Below, one piece after another: positions 60,577-64,000 of a stretch of 64,000 bases of DNA. The notes below the pieces were generated by a model that saw only the letters and a program-made list of their open reading frames with translations, did not search any database and was not told where the DNA came from. The translations under genes were made by a program, and so were the position numbers. Source of the stretch: a virus; the IMG/VR virus record IMGVR_UViG_3300024255_001563, positions 1 through 64,000 of that record; one strand, written 5' to 3'. Positions within the stretch are counted from its first letter, which is position 1; the number at the start of each line of letters is the position of its first letter.

Positions 60577-61224
60577 TTAAACAAATCTAGGTCCTCTTAC
60601 CCAAATAACTATTGATTTTCGAACACCTTTTGTTACAGGTGCAACTCTATGCATTACAAAAGACGGAAATAAGATACATTGTCCTTTTGCACAAGGTACT
60701 ATGTCATTCTTTGGATCTGAAGTTCTTCCCATCATAAACTCGCCACCTTCAAAATCGACACCGGGTTCGTTTAATAATAATGTTAATGATAATTTACGTT
60801 GATGAGGATCTAGTTGCTGTTGACCTGTTTCTAAATCAATATGCCAGTCATATGTGCCGTTATCTTCAGCATGATATTCTGTATATTGAAATGCTTCGTA
60901 TCCATTTAAATCAAAGTTATAAAAATCTTCATTTACAGCTTCGATTATACTATTTAATCTTTGGAATATAAAATTATTATCTTCGTTCGGAAACTGCCAT
61001 CCAAGTTTAGATCTTCTAACGTCTTCTAATTTTCTTCCGTCCTGTTTAGCTGGATCATTATCTCTGTTTCCAACTTTTCCATCTTCAAGCTTTTGTGATG
61101 ACATTAATACTTGAATTTTTTCTAATTCTTCGTTAGAAAAAGACTCCATCCAATAACAGTACGGAGAAAAATATTGTGATCGTTGTATGGGGTTGTTTAT
61201 TAGTCTTTTAAATCTGCCAGACAT
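60577..61224 (-). CDS. PKHD-type 2OG-Fe(II) hydroxylase
   Basis: The 215-residue protein has the full ligand set: YDWHIDLETG (HxD), LSLTLLLNEPG, EGGEFMMGR, CILFPSFVMHRVAPV (distal His) and VRKSIVIWVRGP (distal Arg). This is close to PiuC/PKHD hydroxylases. The ribosome-binding region and start codon lie inside a 12-bp inverted repeat, suggesting translational control. The target is unknown. Confidence 0.85.
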   Translation of the reverse strand: MSGRFKRLINNPIQRSQYFSPYCYWMESFSNEELEKIQVLMSSQKLEDGKVGNRDNDPAKQDGRKLEDVRRSKLGWQFPNEDNNFIFQRLNSIIEAVNEDFYNFDLNGYEAFQYTEYHAEDNGTYDWHIDLETGQQQLDPHQRKLSLTLLLNEPGVDFEGGEFMMGRTSDPKNDIVPCAKGQCILFPSFVMHRVAPVTKGVRKSIVIWVRGPRFV

Positions 61225-61302
61225 CCTCTAAATCCTTTTTTTTAATACTAGTAGTAATTATCGTTTTATACTTACATGTATTATTAAACTGGATTTAGAG
61301 GA
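61224..61302 (-). promoter_or_regulatory. Inverted repeat that can mask the 61224 start
   Basis: TCCTCTAAATCC (61224-61235) and GGATTTAGAGGA (61291-61302) form a perfect 12-bp inverted repeat 55 bases apart. In the minus-strand RNA the arm next to the ATG contains the ribosome-binding bases, so pairing would block translation. A message started inside the loop would escape. Confidence 0.55.
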
Positions 61303-61310
61303 CTAGATTT

Positions 61311-61871
61311 TTATAGTTCAGCTTGACCTTCAGGATCAGCTAAAGGTGTAAATGCTTGCCATTCGCCTGTACTATCATTCCATGCAAACTTTTCATCTCC
61401 TGATTCAGCTGATGCCGGCACAGGTTGTGTAATATCTGTTTGAACTGCATGCGGAGTTATAATACTATCGTGGCTTACCCAGTTAGTAGATATTTCGTCC
61501 CATAAATGATCGTTGCCATCTGTAGGATATGCTACAGGAGGAACATGCACACCGAGAGCATCATCAAACACCCACGAAGGAAACCCGCCATCGGCTCTCC
61601 AGTTAGCTTTTAAAGTATTCTTTTTATCTACTACTTCAGCATCTGTCATTTCTCTTAGAACCCAGTCATCTGATGCACTAGTACGATCAGCACTTACACT
61701 ATAAGCATGATCGTTGGTTTGATACACTCCTTCAACTGGTCTTTCAGTTCTAGTAAAAGGAACAAATGTTTTACCTTCTTTAAAGCTATCTGGTGCCGCA
61801 TCTAAGTTACTTTTTTCTATAGGATGATTTACAGCATTACCGTGTTCGTCTATTTCAATATATAATTCCAT
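61311..61871 (-). CDS. Hypothetical tail-fibre-associated protein
   Basis: The 186-residue protein begins MELYIEIDEHGNAVNHPI, has internal beta-like and aromatic blocks (NWRADGGFPSWVF, HLWDEISTNWV) and a C-terminal WNDSTGEWQAFTPL. It resembles phage tail-fibre or chaperone-type proteins in composition. A TAGGAG site precedes the ATG. It lies between a glycine-rich fibre gene and an oxygenase gene. No firm family. Confidence 0.6.
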   Translation of the reverse strand: MELYIEIDEHGNAVNHPIEKSNLDAAPDSFKEGKTFVPFTRTERPVEGVYQTNDHAYSVSADRTSASDDWVLREMTDAEVVDKKNTLKANWRADGGFPSWVFDDALGVHVPPVAYPTDGNDHLWDEISTNWVSHDSIITPHAVQTDITQPVPASAESGDEKFAWNDSTGEWQAFTPLADPEGQAEL

Positions 61872-61883
61872 TATTATCTCCTA

Positions 61884-62885
61884 TTATTGATCGTTGGTGT
61901 TAGTGCCGGGCCATGATCTTGGGATTGTAGTTCCCCAAATGATTCTTACTACGCCTCGACCACCGTCGCCTGAACTAGAAGGCCAACTTGTACCTGGGCC
62001 GCCACCGCCGCCTCCGTACGCACCACCTCGTATATTATTTGAACTTTCGCCAGTTCCGCTCCATGGATTTTGTCCATAGTAGCCTCTCTCGCCACTGGAG
62101 CCTCCTAATCCACCGCCACCTTGTGGCGAACCTGATGTTGACCATGGAGTATACTGACCGTTACCGTTAGGTCCTTGTCCGTATATACCAGTGCCGCCTC
62201 CGGCGCCTGTACCGAATGTTGATGAGTAATTTCTGCCGCCAGCAGCTCCTCCAGAATATGGGTGCGGATATTCATTTACGTTGCCGCCACGTCCTGTGTA
62301 GCCGCCTGCGCCGCCTCCGCCAGTCCAATCAGTTGAATTGCCGCCTCCGCCGCCGCCGTCGCCGTTATATCCTCCACCGCGTCCGTTATTTCTCGGGCCG
62401 CCTGTTTGACCTTGTGCAGATCCGCCGCCATAGCCGCAAACAGTATTAGTACTTTGGAAATAGCTGTTGCCGCCATTTTGACCATTGCCGCCGCCGTAGC
62501 CAACAACAACTGTATAACTTCCGCCTGGTGTTACAGGTATAGTATTTTTCCAACCTAAACCTGCGCCAGCGCCGCCTGGGTTAGCCCAACTATTCTGGCC
62601 TCCGCCGCCGCCGCCGATAGCAAGCACGTTTACTTCGTAAACTTGTGAAGGTGCAACCCATGTATACGAACCTGGGTTCGTATAGTTTTGTTGTCCTGGT
62701 GGAATGGGTGGATTTGTCAGCGGTAGCGGTAGCCATTCACTGCCGTCATAACCTTCAAAATTGCCATCGCTTGTATTCCATCTCATCATGCCGGCGCTTG
62801 CTCCGCCTGGGCGTTGACCTGTTGTACCAGAAGCAACTTTTAAATATCCGGTGTCATTTATTGTCGTATTCTTTAAACTAGCCAT
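61884..62885 (-). CDS. Glycine-rich tail-fibre/adhesin-like protein
   Basis: The 333-residue protein begins MASLKNTTINDTGYLKVASG, has a MMRWNTSDGNFEGYDGSEW module, and a central and C-terminal part of more than 150 residues rich in GGGGG and GGxGG blocks with Asn, Ser and Tyr. Such glycine-rich regions form stacked polyglycine-II folds in phage adhesins and bind host receptors. An AAAAGGAAG site precedes the ATG. It probably lies at the tail-fibre tip; its receptor is unknown. Confidence 0.72.
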   Translation of the reverse strand: MASLKNTTINDTGYLKVASGTTGQRPGGASAGMMRWNTSDGNFEGYDGSEWLPLPLTNPPIPPGQQNYTNPGSYTWVAPSQVYEVNVLAIGGGGGGQNSWANPGGAGAGLGWKNTIPVTPGGSYTVVVGYGGGNGQNGGNSYFQSTNTVCGYGGGSAQGQTGGPRNNGRGGGYNGDGGGGGGNSTDWTGGGGAGGYTGRGGNVNEYPHPYSGGAAGGRNYSSTFGTGAGGGTGIYGQGPNGNGQYTPWSTSGSPQGGGGLGGSSGERGYYGQNPWSGTGESSNNIRGGAYGGGGGGPGTSWPSSSGDGGRGVVRIIWGTTIPRSWPGTNTNDQ

Positions 62886-62886
62886 A

Positions 62887-63750
62887 TTAATTTCTTCCTT
62901 TTAATGTTTCAACTTCAGCAGTAAGTTCTTTTACTGCTTCGATAAGATATGCAGTCAATTTAGTATATGTAATCCCATCTGCGGTTTTATCATCGTTGTA
63001 TTTAACCACATTAGGAAGTATTTTAGCTACTTCTTCCGCAATCAAGCCAGGTTCTTCTGTTGCACTGCCGTCTAATCTATCGTATGTTACACCTACTAAT
63101 CTCTTAATTGAGTTTAGAGCGCCTTCGATAGGTCTTACATTTTCTTTATACGTTATACTTGATGTTTCAGTAATACTTGTAAATCGTCCTGAACTTGGAG
63201 TTGATGATCCAACTGTAGTACCGTCAATTGCTCCGCCATTGATATCAACACTAGAACTTAATAAATTACCGCTAAATCTTGTTGCACTAATTGTGCCGTT
63301 ACTTGGCGTAAAACTAAATTTACTATTACTGGTTGTAACTGCTGTAATAATTCCGCTTGTTGATGTAATTAAAGTTGGGTAATAAGTAGTTCCACTTGTT
63401 GTGTTATTACTTACTGATACGTTAGCAGCAGCCCAACTTAATGTTCCGCTACCGTTTGTTTTTAAAAAATATCCGTCAGTGACGCCGCTTGCAGGTAGTG
63501 TATAAGTTATATTCGAACCAACTGTTCCAGGTACAGCAAGTGCAACATAATTTGAACTATCTGAATCTGTTAGTCTTAGTTGACTGTTTGATTGTAACGA
63601 AACATGTGCATTAGATCGAACATCACCTGTACCATTTGGTTCGAAAATAATATCATCGTTTGGCTCGATGGTTTGTAGTCTATTATTTTGAGCCGTAAAT
63701 GTACCTAAAACCGGTCCACCTTGGATACTTGTACTAATTCTTCTTGGCAT
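62887..63750 (-). CDS. Tail-fibre protein with S74-type intramolecular chaperone
   Basis: The 287-residue protein begins MPRRISTSIQGGPVLGTFTAQ. Its last 85 residues form a Peptidase_S74-like chaperone: SITYKENVRPIEGALNSI, then GLIAEEVAKILPNVV and YLIEAVKELTAEVETL, a terminal coiled coil. Such domains trimerise fibres and then cleave themselves off. The catalytic Ser at the start of the chaperone block appears kept. The upstream part is beta-repeat-like, as in trimeric fibres. An AGAAGGAAAA site precedes the ATG. Confidence 0.85.
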   Translation of the reverse strand: MPRRISTSIQGGPVLGTFTAQNNRLQTIEPNDDIIFEPNGTGDVRSNAHVSLQSNSQLRLTDSDSSNYVALAVPGTVGSNITYTLPASGVTDGYFLKTNGSGTLSWAAANVSVSNNTTSGTTYYPTLITSTSGIITAVTTSNSKFSFTPSNGTISATRFSGNLLSSSVDINGGAIDGTTVGSSTPSSGRFTSITETSSITYKENVRPIEGALNSIKRLVGVTYDRLDGSATEEPGLIAEEVAKILPNVVKYNDDKTADGITYTKLTAYLIEAVKELTAEVETLKGRN

Positions 63751-63762
63751 ATTATTTTCCTT

Positions 63763-63996
63763 CTAAGCTGTTGATGTTTCGATTCCATACACCACAGCAT
63801 TGCACTCCGTACTGTTTGAAAAACATACAATTTTTTGTCCTGCTGATAGCACAAAACCTGTTCTTTCTAAAACACCATTACCGATTAGCTCTGTATCATA
63901 TTCGACCCATTCTGCTGTAGTTGGGCTGTCTGTATCTGCTAGTGCTATTCTAATGTTTCTTGCTTGTGAATTTCGGTTAGTAAAGTTTACCGACAC
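63763..63996 (-). CDS. Small beta-rich tail-associated protein, probably truncated by window edge
   Basis: The frame begins with GTG at 63996 in the window, but the coding-like sequence may extend past base 64000. The 77-residue end has TAEWVEYDTELIGNGVLERTGFVLSAGQKIV, a beta-sandwich-like pattern common in small phage fibre-associated proteins. It lies 12 bases upstream of the S74 fibre gene and is probably co-transcribed with it. No exact family is assigned. Confidence 0.55.
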   Translation of the reverse strand: MSVNFTNRNSQARNIRIALADTDSPTTAEWVEYDTELIGNGVLERTGFVLSAGQKIVCFSNSTECNAVVYGIETSTA

Positions 63997-64000
63997 TACA

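Noticed and set aside
1-64000. CRISPR arrays, insertion sequences, tRNA genes, integration or attachment sites
   Set aside because: I found no direct-repeat array with spacers, transposase, integrase or full tRNA. The tandem repeats seen are coding (Calx-beta, glycine-rich).

Overview
The window is part of the genome of a T4-like marine myovirus. It carries T4-type replication and recombination genes (gp41 helicase, gp61 primase, UvsW, UvsX, UvsY, gp32), T4-type packaging, head-completion, neck and tail genes (gp16, gp17, gp4, gp13, gp14, gp15, gp18, gp19) and many T4-like late promoters built on TAAATA. The sequence is A+T rich and densely packed, with ATGA/TAATG start-stop overlaps. No gene-free stretch exceeds about 120 bases. 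No tRNA, integrase, CRISPR array or photosynthesis gene was seen. The host cannot be named; Kdo, capsule-like and LPS-like sugar genes suggest a Gram-negative marine bacterium.

Layout. 1-5.8 kb: gp41, a carbamoyltransferase, gp61, a structural protein and small genes. 5.8-12.6 kb, minus strand: a miniature DnaE-like protein, an HxGH nucleotidyltransferase, an APS-kinase-like protein, a zinc-finger protein, CMP-Kdo synthetase (KdsB), Kdo-8-P synthase (KdsA), SAM synthetase (MetK) and a YhhQ/QueT-like transporter. 12.6-15.6 kb: an oxygenase/cupin pair, a decayed cupin fragment and UvsW. 15.6-25.5 kb: an unknown 398-aa protein, then a surface-sugar cluster with four paralogous Capsule_synth-like proteins, three GT-A/GT17-type glycosyltransferases, a sulfotransferase, a methyltransferase, a phosphoribosyltransferase-HAD fusion and a nucleotidyltransferase-cupin fusion. 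25.5-28.4 kb: UvsY, UvsX, gp32. 28.5-47.3 kb: an SGNH hydrolase, terminase, head-completion, tail-tube, sheath and neck genes, then a Nudix hydrolase and another oxygenase/cupin pair. 47.3-64 kb: a giant S8 protease/Calx-beta/cupredoxin protein, fibre-like proteins, two flavin-dependent-halogenase-like proteins, a second carbamoyltransferase, six 2OG-Fe(II)-oxygenase-like proteins and distal tail-fibre genes.

How the parts may work together (inference). One half of the accessory genes supplies activated donors: CMP-Kdo (KdsA, KdsB), PAPS (APS kinase, perhaps with the nucleotidyltransferase), SAM (MetK) and carbamoyl transfer. The other half looks like transferases that would use them. The simplest joint hypothesis is that the phage rebuilds a surface glycan of the host or decorates its own virion. 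A second accessory set, halogenases plus oxygenases beside the fibre genes, may modify fibre proteins or host small molecules. Several late genes have an ATG exactly where a T4-type late promoter should start transcription, which predicts leaderless late mRNAs.
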